Shown one piece after another: positions 36,087-43,734 of a DNA stretch of 64,000 bases. The position numbers and the translations under genes were made by a program. How positions within the stretch are numbered: the stretch's first letter is position 1; each line of letters starts with the position of its first letter. Under the pieces are notes generated by a model. That model did not search any database. It saw nothing but the letters and a program-made list of their open reading frames with translations, and was not told the DNA's origin. The stretch comes from Ottowia flava (GTDB lineage: Bacteria; Pseudomonadota; Gammaproteobacteria; Burkholderiales; Burkholderiaceae_C): the NCBI RefSeq assembly GCF_008017535.1, contig NZ_VRUA01000002.1:1-64000 (forward strand), read 5' to 3'.

Positions 36087-37073
36087 ATGCACGCTTTGCA
36101 CCGATCCCGTCGCATCGTTTTGTCGACCCTGTGCCTCGCCCTGACCTGCGCGGCTGGCACGGCGCTGGCGGCCGACGCCTGGCCCAGCAAGCCGCTGCGC
36201 ATCATCGTCGGCTTTCCGGCCGGCTCGTCGCCCGACCTGACGGCGCGCGCGTTGGCCGAACCGCTGGAAAAGGCGCTGGGCCAGCCGGTGATCGTGGACA
36301 ACCGCACCGGCGCGGGTGGCAACATCGGCGCCGACGCCGTGGCCAAAGCAACCGACGGCCACACCATCGGGCTGATGATCAACGGCAACATGACGATCGC
36401 TCGGCTGCTGAACCCGGCCGTCCGCTACGACCCGCTGAAGGACCTGGCGCCCGTGAGCCTGGTCGGCGTGGCGCCGCTGGTGCTGGTGGCGCCGGCCGGC
36501 GCGCCCGGCGCGGACGCCAAAGCCTTTCTGGCGGCCGCGCGCGCGGCCGGCGCCAAATGGAGCTACGGCTCGCCCGGCGTGGGCACGGTGGGGCACCTGG
36601 GCATGGAGCTGCTGAAAAGCCGCGCCGGCATCGCGCCGGTGCACGTGCCCTACCCCGGTTACCCGCAGGTGTTCACGGCGCTGGTGGCGGGCGATTTGCA
36701 GTTGTCGATGCTGCCGCCCGCGTTGGCCAACCAGCAGATCAAGGCCGGCAAGCTGCGCGGCATTGGGGTGACGTCCAGCGGGCGCAGCACGCTGGCGCCG
36801 GAGCTGCCGAGCATGGCCGATGCGGGCGTGAAGGACTTCAACCTGGAGATCTGGAACGCCGTGGCCGCGCCGGCCAGCATGCCCAAGGCGCATGTGGAAA
36901 AGCTGGCGGCCGCCGTCAGCGCCATCGTGCGCACGCCGGAGATGCGCCAGCGCCTGTTCCAGCAAGGCTGGCAAGCCATGGGCTCGTCGCCCGAAGCGCT
37001 GGGCAACCGCATCCGCAGCGATGCGCAGGTGCTGGGCAACATCATCCGGGCGCAGCAGATCAAGGCCGAATGA
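36087..37073 (+). CDS. Bug/TctC-family periplasmic solute-binding protein
   Basis: A 328-residue exported binding protein: Sec signal (about 1-26, ending ALAA) then WPSKPLRIIVGFPAGSSPDLTARALAE, the standard start of the tripartite tricarboxylate transporter binding proteins hugely expanded in Burkholderiales. The GGNIGADAVAKATDGHTIGLM and HVPYPGYPQVFTALVAGDLQ segments line the ligand cleft; ligands are usually carboxylates. No tctA/tctB genes are nearby, so it is an orphan. ATG 36087 places the signal peptide at the start. A perfect terminator and a repeat follow it. Confidence 0.88.
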   Translation: MHALHRSRRIVLSTLCLALTCAAGTALAADAWPSKPLRIIVGFPAGSSPDLTARALAEPLEKALGQPVIVDNRTGAGGNIGADAVAKATDGHTIGLMINGNMTIARLLNPAVRYDPLKDLAPVSLVGVAPLVLVAPAGAPGADAKAFLAAARAAGAKWSYGSPGVGTVGHLGMELLKSRAGIAPVHVPYPGYPQVFTALVAGDLQLSMLPPALANQQIKAGKLRGIGVTSSGRSTLAPELPSMADAGVKDFNLEIWNAVAAPASMPKAHVEKLAAAVSAIVRTPEMRQRLFQQGWQAMGSSPEALGNRIRSDAQVLGNIIRAQQIKAE

Positions 37074-37086
37074 GGGGCTGACACTC

Positions 37087-37119
37087 AGTAAAAAGGGTGC
37101 CGATGGCACCCTTTTTACT
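37087..37119. terminator. Bidirectional intrinsic terminator
   Basis: Perfect stem AGTAAAAAGGGTGCC/GGCACCCTTTTTACT with loop GAT, between the convergent Bug and SCO genes. Confidence 0.92.
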
Positions 37120-37181
37120 CTCTATTTGATAGCTGCCTGCGCAGATGGTTGTAGGGCTTGAGGCCGATTTCTCTTGAAATC
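37120..37181 (+). repeat. Dispersed GCGCAG-core repeat, copy 12 (closest to consensus)
   Basis: Forward: TTTGATAGCTGCCTGCGCAG then ATGGTTGTAGGGCTTGAGGC and CGATTTCTCTTGAAATC. It starts immediately after a terminator, in the gap between convergent genes. Confidence 0.93.
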
Positions 37182-37193
37182 CGTCGAGCCCGC

Positions 37194-37805
37194 TCAGTTG
37201 CCCTGGATCAGCAGCTTGATGTCGTTCGCCAGCGGCTGGGCGCCCATGCCGTACCGCGCGTACAAACGCAGGCGGCCCTGCGGGTCGTAGATGAAGCTGG
37301 CCGCCGTGTGGTCCATGGTGTAGCTGGTGGGGGTCTTGCCGTCCACCTTCTTGTAGTACACCTTGAAGTCCTTGGCGAGCGCGGCCAGCTTCTCGGGTGA
37401 GCCGGCGTACAAGCCCAGAAACGTCGGGTCGAAGTTGCGCATGTATTCCTTGAGCACGGCGGGGGTGTCGCGCTCGGGGTCGATGCTGACGAACAGGCCT
37501 TGCACCTTGTCGCCGTCAGCGCCCAGCGACTGCTTGACCTGCGCCAGCTCGGTCATGGTGGTCGGGCAGACGTCGGGGCACTGCGTGAAGCCGAAGAACA
37601 GCACGACGACCTTGCCCTTGAAGTCGGCCAGCGTGCGCGGCTTGCCGTCGAAGTCGGTCAGCTGGAAGTCCTTGGCGTAGTCGGCCCCGGTGATGTCGAT
37701 GGCGTAAAACTGCGGCTTGCTCGGGTCGCAAGCCGCCAAAAGGCCTGAGGCGCCTGCCACAACTGCGCAGGCAGCTACCGATTTCAGAGCATTTCGACGT
37801 CGCAT
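37194..37805 (-). CDS. SCO1/SenC copper chaperone
   Basis: Delivers copper to the CuA site of cytochrome oxidase subunit II. The 203-residue protein has a signal ending in a lipobox (LLAAC, Cys26) and a thioredoxin fold with the copper motif CPDVC (Cys76, Cys80) in FFGFTQCPDVCPTTM and the distal ligand His166 in YTMDHTAAS. Residues about 5-23, the hydrophobic part of the signal, are encoded by a dispersed repeat. It is the last gene of the SURF1-ctaA-ctaB block, 10 bases after ctaB, so it fits the oxidase assembly operon. Confidence 0.92.
   Translation of the reverse strand: MRRRNALKSVAACAVVAGASGLLAACDPSKPQFYAIDITGADYAKDFQLTDFDGKPRTLADFKGKVVVLFFGFTQCPDVCPTTMTELAQVKQSLGADGDKVQGLFVSIDPERDTPAVLKEYMRNFDPTFLGLYAGSPEKLAALAKDFKVYYKKVDGKTPTSYTMDHTAASFIYDPQGRLRLYARYGMGAQPLANDIKLLIQGN
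37738..37795 (-). repeat. Dispersed GCGCAG-core repeat, copy 13 (inside the SCO gene)
   Basis: Reverse, moderately diverged: AGGCCTGAGGCGCCTGCCAC then AACTGCGCAGGCAGCTACCG. Translated on the coding strand in the same frame as the glmU and cca copies, giving VAACAVVAGASGLL, the signal-peptide core. Confidence 0.7.
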
Positions 37806-37815
37806 GCGGGGGAAC

Positions 37816-38745
37816 TCACACCAGGTAATGGTCCACCAGCAGCGCGGCGAACAGCAGCGACAGGTGGATCAGGGAGAAACGGAAGGTCTTGCGCGCCAGC
37901 TGGTCGGAATAGCTGCGCCACAGCTTGAACGCGTAGCCCATGAAGCCGATGTTCAGCACCACCGCCGCCACCAGGTAGATCCAGCCCGACATGCGGTAGA
38001 TGAAGGGCAGCAGGCACGCGGCGGTGAGGATAAAGGTGTACAGCAGGATCTGCAGGCGGGTGAATTCGTTGCCGTGCGTGACGGGCAGCATGGGCAGGCC
38101 GCTCTTGCGGTAGTCCTCGACCCGGTAGAGCGCCAGCGCCCAGAAGTGCGGCGGTGTCCACAGGAAGATGATCAAAAACAGGATCATCGCCTCGGGGCCG
38201 ACGCTGCCGGTCATCGCGGCCCAGCCCAGCACCGGCGGCATGGCCCCGGACGCGCCGCCAATCACGATGTTCTGCGGCGTGAGCGGCTTGAGGATCACGG
38301 TGTAGACCACCGCGTAGCCGACGAAGGTAGCGAACGTCAGCCACATGGTCAGCGGGTTCACCCACACATACAGGATGGCCGAGCCGATGGCGCACAGCAC
38401 GCCAGAAAACGCCAGCGCCTGCACGTCGGACATTTCGCCGCGCGCCGTGGGGCGCCAGGCGGTGCGCTTCATCTTGGCGTCAATGGCCTTTTCTACCAAG
38501 CAGTTGAAGGCCGCGGCGGCGGCGGCCACCAGCCAGATGCCGGCGCAGGCGATGACCATGCGCTGCAGGTCGGCCCAGCTGGGCAGGCCGGGCACGGCCA
38601 GCACCATGCCGATCAACGCGCAGAAGACGATCAGTTGCACCACGCGCGGCTTGGTCAGCACGTAGTACTGGCGCCAGATCGGCATGCTGGGCAGCGCCGT
38701 GGCGGCGCCGACCGGCGCGCCTTTGGGAGCGGGGCGGCTGCTCAT
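37816..38745 (-). CDS. ctaB: Protoheme IX farnesyltransferase (heme O synthase)
   Basis: Attaches a farnesyl group to heme B to make heme O, the first step to heme A. The 309-residue membrane protein has about nine helices of the UbiA fold with the two Asp-rich loops: [19 protein letters not shown] and [37 protein letters not shown] is the conserved N-terminal helix. The start codon overlaps the ctaA stop by four bases (ATGA), so translation is coupled. Confidence 0.94.
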   Translation of the reverse strand: MSSRPAPKGAPVGAATALPSMPIWRQYYVLTKPRVVQLIVFCALIGMVLAVPGLPSWADLQRMVIACAGIWLVAAAAAAFNCLVEKAIDAKMKRTAWRPTARGEMSDVQALAFSGVLCAIGSAILYVWVNPLTMWLTFATFVGYAVVYTVILKPLTPQNIVIGGASGAMPPVLGWAAMTGSVGPEAMILFLIIFLWTPPHFWALALYRVEDYRKSGLPMLPVTHGNEFTRLQILLYTFILTAACLLPFIYRMSGWIYLVAAVVLNIGFMGYAFKLWRSYSDQLARKTFRFSLIHLSLLFAALLVDHYLV

Positions 38746-39938
38746 GCGCGCACCTCGCGACGCAGGTCGGTGGCGGGCACGGCGCGGGTCTGCGCAGCCG
38801 TGCGGCTGGCGCACAGCGCCCAGGCCAGCACGGTCATCAGCGCCGCCGCACCGCCGGTGTGCAACACCGCAGCGACCAGCGGCCAGTCGAGCACCACGTT
38901 GGACAGCCCGGTCACCAGCTGCATGACGGCCAGCGCCACAATCCAGCGGCGCTGACGCACCAGGCGGCCGCTGCGGTGCAGGCGCCAGGCCAGTACGCCC
39001 AACAGCACGAAGACGGCGTAGGCGAACAAGCGGTGCGTGTAATGGATGGCCGTGAGCGCATGGAATTCGAGCTGCGAGCCATCGGCCGACAGACCCAGCG
39101 GACGCCACAGCTCGAAGCCCTGGGCAAAGTCCATCTCGGGCCACCAACTGCCCTGGCACATCGGGAACGTGTTGCAGACCAGCACGGCATAGTTGGTGCT
39201 GACCCAGCCCCCCAAGGCGATCTGCACCCCAACGGCAATGGCCGCTACCCATAGCAGCATGCGCACGCCGCTGCCCAGCACTTCGGCCGGTTGGCCTGCG
39301 GCCTGGCGGTAGCGCTCGGCCTGCGCCGCCAGCAGCACCAGCAGGCCAACGCCGCCCAGCAGGTGCAGCGTGACGATGGCGGGGAACAGCTTCATGGTGA
39401 CCGTGAGCGCGCCAAACGCGCCCTGCGCACAAACCCAGGCGAGCGTCAGCAGCGGCCAGCCCGGATGCAGGATGGCGCTGCCTTGGCCAGCCCCGCCAGG
39501 TCCCGCCGCAGCCCGGCGCGCGCGGCGCCATTCGACCCACGTGGCCACGGCCAACGCGATGATCAGCACGCCGACGGTGGTCGCCAGGTAGCGGTGGATC
39601 ATCTCGACCCAGGCCTTGCCATGCGTGACCGGGCCGGTCGGCATGGCGTCCTGCGCGGCGGCGATGTGCTCGCGCGCGCCCACGGGGCTGGCCTTGCCGT
39701 AGCAGCCGGGCCAGTCGGGGCAGCCCAGGCCGGAATCGGTCAGGCGGGTGAAGGCGCCGAACAGCACCAGATCAAAAGTGAGGAACAGCGTCAGCACCGT
39801 GAGCGCCTGCAGGCGCCGCGCGGGCGATGCGCCCTGGCTGCGCAGGCGCAGCCACAGCAACGGCCCGATGGCCAGCAGCAAGCCCATGCCCATCAGGTGC
39901 AGCGCCGGGCTCAGGTTGTACAGCGGGGTGGTGTCCAT
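38742..39938 (-). CDS. ctaA: Heme A synthase
   Basis: Oxidises the methyl at C8 of heme O to a formyl, giving heme A for the aa3 oxidase. The 398-residue membrane protein has about eight helices with conserved histidines, for example in [26 protein letters not shown] and [17 protein letters not shown]. The early [22 protein letters not shown] holds the conserved Cys pair and the start of the heme-binding half. It sits between the thioredoxin-fold assembly gene (24 bases upstream) and ctaB, overlapping the latter. Confidence 0.93.
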   Translation of the reverse strand: MDTTPLYNLSPALHLMGMGLLLAIGPLLWLRLRSQGASPARRLQALTVLTLFLTFDLVLFGAFTRLTDSGLGCPDWPGCYGKASPVGAREHIAAAQDAMPTGPVTHGKAWVEMIHRYLATTVGVLIIALAVATWVEWRRARRAAAGPGGAGQGSAILHPGWPLLTLAWVCAQGAFGALTVTMKLFPAIVTLHLLGGVGLLVLLAAQAERYRQAAGQPAEVLGSGVRMLLWVAAIAVGVQIALGGWVSTNYAVLVCNTFPMCQGSWWPEMDFAQGFELWRPLGLSADGSQLEFHALTAIHYTHRLFAYAVFVLLGVLAWRLHRSGRLVRQRRWIVALAVMQLVTGLSNVVLDWPLVAAVLHTGGAAALMTVLAWALCASRTAAQTRAVPATDLRREVRA

Positions 39939-39962
39939 GGTCGCAGTCGCGCGGCAATTGGC

Positions 39963-40679
39963 CTATTCGCGGCCCGGCTGGTCCCAGGAGGCCGACGCAC
40001 GCAGCAGGCGCGAGATGTCGCGCTTGGCCTTGGAGGCGTTGGCCTTGTCGAGCGCCGGAAAGCGCATCATCCAATGCGCCATCGGGTCGACCACGTACAG
40101 CGATTCGGCCAGGGCATGGCCGGGCGCGGGCTCGAGCCATCGGGTCAGTTCCGCCTCGGGCACGCGCACCACCGTGGCCTGCGCAAGCGCCGGGCGCAGG
40201 GCGTCGGGCACGCGCTCATCGTCGGTCACCAGCCAGACCCAGTCCAGGCGCTCCTTGTCCTTGCCCAGGCTTTCGCGCAGCTGGCGTTGCAGGTACAGGT
40301 TGCTTTCACAGCGCGCGTCGCATTTGGCGCCGCCCACGCTGACGAGCAGCCACTGGCCCTTGAGCGACTGCAGATCGAACGGCTGGCCGTTCAGGTCGGT
40401 GGCCGCCAAGGTGGGCACGGGGCGCTGCGGATCGATCAGTTGGCCCAGGCTGGTGCCACCGCCCGGGCGCACGACGTAGTAGCTGAAGTACGAGGCGACC
40501 ACCGGGGCCGCGCATACGAGCGCCAGCAGCAGCATCTTCCAGCGGCCGGAGCGCGTGCGTTGCCCGTCCTGCGCCATCGCGTCGGCAGGCGCGGGCATGG
40601 CATGCACGGTGAGGCCGAGCGGCTCGTCCCGGCCTGGGGGGCGCTCAGGCGCGGGGGGAACGGAGGAAAGGTCGGACAA
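39963..40679 (-). CDS. Cytochrome oxidase assembly-associated thioredoxin-fold membrane protein
   Basis: A 238-residue protein with a cytosolic N-terminus of about 48 residues, one membrane anchor (about 49-68, ending VVASYFSYYVV) and a periplasmic thioredoxin-like domain. This domain has LKGQWLLVSVGGAKCDARCESNLYLQRQLRE, a C-x3-C pair as in SCO proteins, though the rest diverges and no clear distal histidine is seen. It lies in the SURF1-ctaA-ctaB-SCO block, so a role in copper or thiol handling for the oxidase is inferred. The chosen start overlaps the SURF1 end by 35 bases; a later start (Met28 or Met35) would remove the overlap. Confidence 0.75.
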   Translation of the reverse strand: MSDLSSVPPAPERPPGRDEPLGLTVHAMPAPADAMAQDGQRTRSGRWKMLLLALVCAAPVVASYFSYYVVRPGGGTSLGQLIDPQRPVPTLAATDLNGQPFDLQSLKGQWLLVSVGGAKCDARCESNLYLQRQLRESLGKDKERLDWVWLVTDDERVPDALRPALAQATVVRVPEAELTRWLEPAPGHALAESLYVVDPMAHWMMRFPALDKANASKAKRDISRLLRASASWDQPGRE

Positions 40680-41385
40680 CTTGGAACCAGAGAAAAAGCA
40701 GGGCCATCAGCGTGCAGAGCCCAAACCATTGGAAGGCGTAGCCGTAGTTTCTGTCGACGCCGGTGGCGGGCGGCGGCCAGTCGCGCTGCAAGCCGTCGGA
40801 GGCAGGACCCGTTTGCTGCACCAGTGTGGCGGCGAGCGGCAAGCCGGTTTCGACGCGGTACGCGCCCAAGTCGAGATTTTGCCGGATTCGCCCACCCGAT
40901 TCCTGGCCAAGGGCAAAGACCGCAGGCACGCGCTCCATCACGCGGCCGGTGACGGCCACCGGGCCAGCGGGCGTTGGCACCGGCGGCAATGCATCGCGCT
41001 GCTGGAAATTGCGCGGTGCCCAGCCGCGCAGCACTAGCACAACGCCGGCATCGCCCGCCAGCCGCAGCGGCGTCAGCACGAAAAAGCCGGCCCGCCCATC
41101 CATGGAACGGTTGTCCAGGAACACCGTCGCGTCGGGCAGCCACTGCCCGTCCAGGCGCACGGCGCGGTGCAGCAGCGGATCGGTCTGCGCGGGCTCACGT
41201 GCCGCCACCAGTGCCGCGGGCGGGATGGCCGGCAGCTGTTCCCGCGCGTCCATGGCGGCTTGCTGGGCCTCTTTCTCGTCGACGCGCGACAGCTGCCACA
41301 GGCCCAGCCTGAAGGTCACCACGATGCCGACCACGGCAGCAACAAGGATCAGGCCATCGCGCCAGGTGAAGGTGCGCCGGGTCAC
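40645..41385 (-). CDS. SURF1-family cytochrome oxidase assembly protein
   Basis: A 246-residue inner-membrane protein with two membrane helices, one N-terminal (about 10-30) and one C-terminal (about 215-235), flanking a periplasmic domain. The SURF1 signatures are RLGLWQLSRVDEKEA, VFLDNRSMDGRAGFFVLTPL and the final DRNYGYAFQWFGLCTLM. SURF1 helps insert heme A into subunit I. GTG 41385 is chosen as start because family similarity begins there and no ATG exists in range; it lies 15 bases from the divergent DUF2909 start. Confidence 0.85.
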   Translation of the reverse strand: MTRRTFTWRDGLILVAAVVGIVVTFRLGLWQLSRVDEKEAQQAAMDAREQLPAIPPAALVAAREPAQTDPLLHRAVRLDGQWLPDATVFLDNRSMDGRAGFFVLTPLRLAGDAGVVLVLRGWAPRNFQQRDALPPVPTPAGPVAVTGRVMERVPAVFALGQESGGRIRQNLDLGAYRVETGLPLAATLVQQTGPASDGLQRDWPPPATGVDRNYGYAFQWFGLCTLMALLFLWFQVVRPFLRSPRA

Positions 41386-41400
41386 GGGATAATGCGCTCC

Positions 41401-41637
41401 ATGAAACAGGTACTGATCGGGCTGGCCTTCGTCGGCATTCTGGGCAGCCTGGCGTCGGCGTTGTTCTTCATGATGAAGAAGGACAAGCCCGGCGAGCCGG
41501 ACGACCCCAAGCGCGCCGCCCACATGGTCTGGGCGCTGGCCTTGCGCGTCGGTATCTCGGTACTGCTGTTCGTCTGCATACTGCTGGCCTGGAAGCTGGG
41601 TTATATCCAGCCATCGGGTTTGCCACAAAATCCATAG
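41401..41637 (+). CDS. DUF2909 twin-transmembrane protein
   Basis: A 78-residue protein with two membrane helices (about 3-24 and 45-68) joined by the charged loop MKKDKPGEPDDPKRAA, matching DUF2909, a family found only near cytochrome oxidase genes. Function is unknown; an assembly role is inferred from context. GATAAT (41388-41393) ends seven bases before the ATG, suggesting a leaderless message. The stop TAG (41635-41637) comes from a dispersed repeat. Confidence 0.83.
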   Translation: MKQVLIGLAFVGILGSLASALFFMMKKDKPGEPDDPKRAAHMVWALALRVGISVLLFVCILLAWKLGYIQPSGLPQNP

Positions 41638-41680
41638 CAGCTTGCGCAGGTCTGTCTAGGGCCAAAGCGGGCAATCAATC
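41626..41680 (+). repeat. Dispersed GCGCAG-core repeat, copy 14 (stop of DUF2909)
   Basis: Forward, part-degenerate: AATCCATAGCAGCTTGCGCA then GGTCTGTCTAGGGCCAAAGC. Its ATAGC supplies the DUF2909 stop codon. A terminator follows directly at 41681. Confidence 0.75.
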
Positions 41681-41710
41681 GAAAAGAGCGCCTTGCGGCG
41701 CTCTTTTTCG
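41681..41710. terminator. Bidirectional intrinsic terminator
   Basis: Stem AAAAGAGCGCC/GGCGCTCTTTTT with loop TTGC between the convergent DUF2909 and ctaE genes. Confidence 0.9.
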
Positions 41711-41727
41711 TTCGGCCGCCGGAGGCG

Positions 41728-42615
41728 TCACATCCAGTAGACCAGGATGTACAAGCCCAGCCAGACCACGTCCACGAAGTGCCAGTACCAGGCCGCGCCT
41801 TCGAAGCCGAAGTGGCGCTCGGGCGTGAAGTGGCCCTTCATCAGGCGCAGCGTGATGAACAGCAGCATCAGCATGCCAACCAGCACGTGAAAGCCGTGGA
41901 AGCCGGTCAGCATGAAGAAGGTCGAGCCGAAGACGCCGGAGCTGAGCTTGAGGTTCAGGTCGGTGTAGGCATGGTAGTACTCGTAACCCTGCACGCACAG
42001 GAAGGTGGCGCCCAGGATCACGGTGATCCACATGAAGATGATGCAGCGCGCGCGGTGGTTGGCCACCAGCGCGTGGTGAGCGATCGTCAGGGTGACGCCG
42101 GAGGTCAGCAGCAGCGCGGTGTTGATCGTGGGCAGCCAGAACGGGCCCATGGTTTGGAAAGGCTCGACGATGCCGGCCGGCGACGCGGTGGCGCCTGGCG
42201 CCAGGCTGGGCCACACCGCCTTGAAGTCGGGCCACAGCAGCGCGTTGTCCAGACCGCCCAGCGCCGGCACCGAGTGCTCGCGCGCCCACCACAACGCAGT
42301 GAAGAAGGCGCCGAAGAACATCACTTCAGAGAAGATGAACCAGCTCATGCTCCAGCGGTAGGACAGGTCGATCTTGCGACCGTACAAGCCGTTTTCGCTT
42401 TCGCGGATGGCGTCGCCAAACCATTGGTACAGCACGAACAGCCACCAGGCCAGGCCAGCGAAGAACACATAGGGCGCCCAGTTCGAGCCATTGACCCACT
42501 GGGAGGCGCCCAGGATCACCAGGAACAGCCCGATGGCTGCCATCACCGGGTGCCGGGACTCCGCGGGAACGTAGTAGTACGGCGTGTGGCCGTGTGCGGT
42601 GCTCGACATCTTCAC
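41728..42615 (-). CDS. ctaE: Cytochrome c oxidase subunit III
   Basis: A 295-residue membrane subunit of the aa3 oxidase with seven helices. Conserved features: YYYVPAESRHPVM near the start, WWLFVLYQWFGDAIRES, SEVMFFGAFFTALWWAREHS, and the late GFHGFHVLVGMLMLLFITLRL and DVVWLGLYILVYWM. Subunit III stabilises subunit I and its proton channel. The start may be ATG 42615 or the ATG six bases later. It is the last gene of the leftward ctaC-ctaD-ctaG-DUF2970-ctaE block and is separated from DUF2970 by a repeat copy. Confidence 0.94.
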   Translation of the reverse strand: MKMSSTAHGHTPYYYVPAESRHPVMAAIGLFLVILGASQWVNGSNWAPYVFFAGLAWWLFVLYQWFGDAIRESENGLYGRKIDLSYRWSMSWFIFSEVMFFGAFFTALWWAREHSVPALGGLDNALLWPDFKAVWPSLAPGATASPAGIVEPFQTMGPFWLPTINTALLLTSGVTLTIAHHALVANHRARCIIFMWITVILGATFLCVQGYEYYHAYTDLNLKLSSGVFGSTFFMLTGFHGFHVLVGMLMLLFITLRLMKGHFTPERHFGFEGAAWYWHFVDVVWLGLYILVYWM

Positions 42616-42630
42616 TTCACTCCTGTGCTC

Positions 42631-42690
42631 TTCAATTTATAGCTACTCGCGCTTATCCGTACGGCGCGGGAAAAGGTTTCGACTCAAAAA
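42631..42690 (+). repeat. Dispersed GCGCAG-core repeat, copy 15 (degenerate)
   Basis: Forward, divergent: TCAATTTATAGCTACTCGCG then CTTATCCGTACGGCGC. It fills the 82-base gap between DUF2970 and ctaE inside the oxidase operon and would be in the mRNA leader of ctaE. Confidence 0.5.
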
Positions 42691-42697
42691 TCTCGAT

Positions 42698-42952
42698 TTA
42701 GGCCGCGGCAGGCCCGCTGGCCACCACCCAGTTGACTATCAACAGCAGCACCACGATGAACAGCACCAGCGCCACCAGCCCGGCAATCACCACGTGGAAC
42801 GGACTGACCTGCGCCAAGTCCTGCTGGTACTCGCTGCGCTTGCGGATGCCCAAGAGCCCCCAGGCCACCATGCGCATCGACCGCCAGAACGACGGAGGCT
42901 GCACCTCGGGCGACGCCTCGCGCGCCGGATCAGGTTGGCGCACGGCGTTCAT
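42698..42952 (-). CDS. DUF2970 membrane protein
   Basis: An 84-residue protein with a charged N-terminal half (FWRSMRMVAWGLLGIRKRSEYQQDLAQVSP) and one C-terminal membrane helix (about 55-78). It matches DUF2970, a small family that travels with cytochrome oxidase genes. Its start overlaps the ctaG stop by four bases, so it is translationally coupled. Function unknown; oxidase assembly is inferred. Confidence 0.83.
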   Translation of the reverse strand: MNAVRQPDPAREASPEVQPPSFWRSMRMVAWGLLGIRKRSEYQQDLAQVSPFHVVIAGLVALVLFIVVLLLIVNWVVASGPAAA

Positions 42953-43566
42953 GCGCCTGCTCCCGTTTTGGCATTGGTCGCTGCGGCGCTGGCCTCAGGC
43001 GGCAAGGGCACCTTGCCACCGACCTCGAAGAAGGTGTACGACAGCGTGATCGTCGTCACGTCCTTGGGGATGCGCGGATCGATCACGAAGGCGACCGGCC
43101 AATCCTTTTTCTCACCCGGCGCCAGCGTGTACTGGTTGAAGCAGAAGCATTCCAGCTTGTTGAAATGCGGCGCCGCTTGCCTCGGTGCATAGCTGGGAAT
43201 GGCCTGCGCCGACATGGTGCGGTTCTGGACATTCTGGAACTCGTACATCACCGTGGCCAGCTCGCCGGGGTGAACCTGAAGCGAGCGCTGTGCCGGCTTG
43301 AAGCTCCACGGGCCGCGTGCATTGGCATCAAATTCAACGGTGATGGTGCGCGTCTTGTCGATCTGGGTGTTGGCGGTGCGCGCCGCAGCGGCGCTGGTCA
43401 GGCCGTTGCCGGGCACCTGCTTTTCTGTGATCGACAGGATGTTGATGCCGGTGGCCTCGCAGATCGCGCGATAAATCGGGATCAGCGCATAGCCGAAGGC
43501 AAACATGCCGAGCGCGACCACGGCCAGCTTGCCCACCATCTTGAGGTTTTCGGTTCGGAGTGCCAT
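42949..43566 (-). CDS. ctaG: Cytochrome c oxidase assembly protein CtaG/Cox11
   Basis: Inserts copper into the CuB site of subunit I. The 205-residue protein has one N-terminal membrane helix (about 10-32, then IYRAICEATGIN) and a periplasmic beta-barrel. The copper motif CFCFNQ is in NKLECFCFNQYTLAPGEK, and PVAFVIDPRIPKDVTTITLSYTFFEV closes the domain. It lies between the 38-residue assembly peptide and DUF2970. Confidence 0.94.
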   Translation of the reverse strand: MALRTENLKMVGKLAVVALGMFAFGYALIPIYRAICEATGINILSITEKQVPGNGLTSAAAARTANTQIDKTRTITVEFDANARGPWSFKPAQRSLQVHPGELATVMYEFQNVQNRTMSAQAIPSYAPRQAAPHFNKLECFCFNQYTLAPGEKKDWPVAFVIDPRIPKDVTTITLSYTFFEVGGKVPLPPEASAAATNAKTGAGA

Positions 43567-43580
43567 CGCGCGCCCGCCGC

Positions 43581-43697
43581 TTACCCGCCGCCCAGCACCA
43601 CCATGCGGACGATGAAGCCGATGAAGAAGGCGATCGCCACCGAGCCCAGGATCAGGCCCAGCCTTGCATTGCGCTTCTTCTGCTCAGATGTGGTCAT
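43581..43697 (-). CDS. Cytochrome oxidase small assembly peptide
   Basis: A 38-residue peptide with a polar start MTTSEQKKRNARLG and a single membrane helix (about 13-36) ending in VVLGGG. It sits in the 168-base gap between ctaD and ctaG, where beta-proteobacteria commonly carry a small oxidase assembly peptide of this form. It stops 14 bases before ctaG. The coding call rests on position, hydrophobic profile and family resemblance, since the gene is very short. Confidence 0.75.
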   Translation of the reverse strand: MTTSEQKKRNARLGLILGSVAIAFFIGFIVRMVVLGGG

Positions 43698-43734
43698 GTC
43701 AGACAAGGTACGTCGTTTCGCTCCGCTTTGATGG

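Noticed and set aside
35861-37081. Long alternative frame overlapping the Bug gene
   Set aside because: It is rich in Arg, Gly and Ala without hydrophobic periodicity; the overlapping frame encodes a clear signal peptide and binding-protein motifs.
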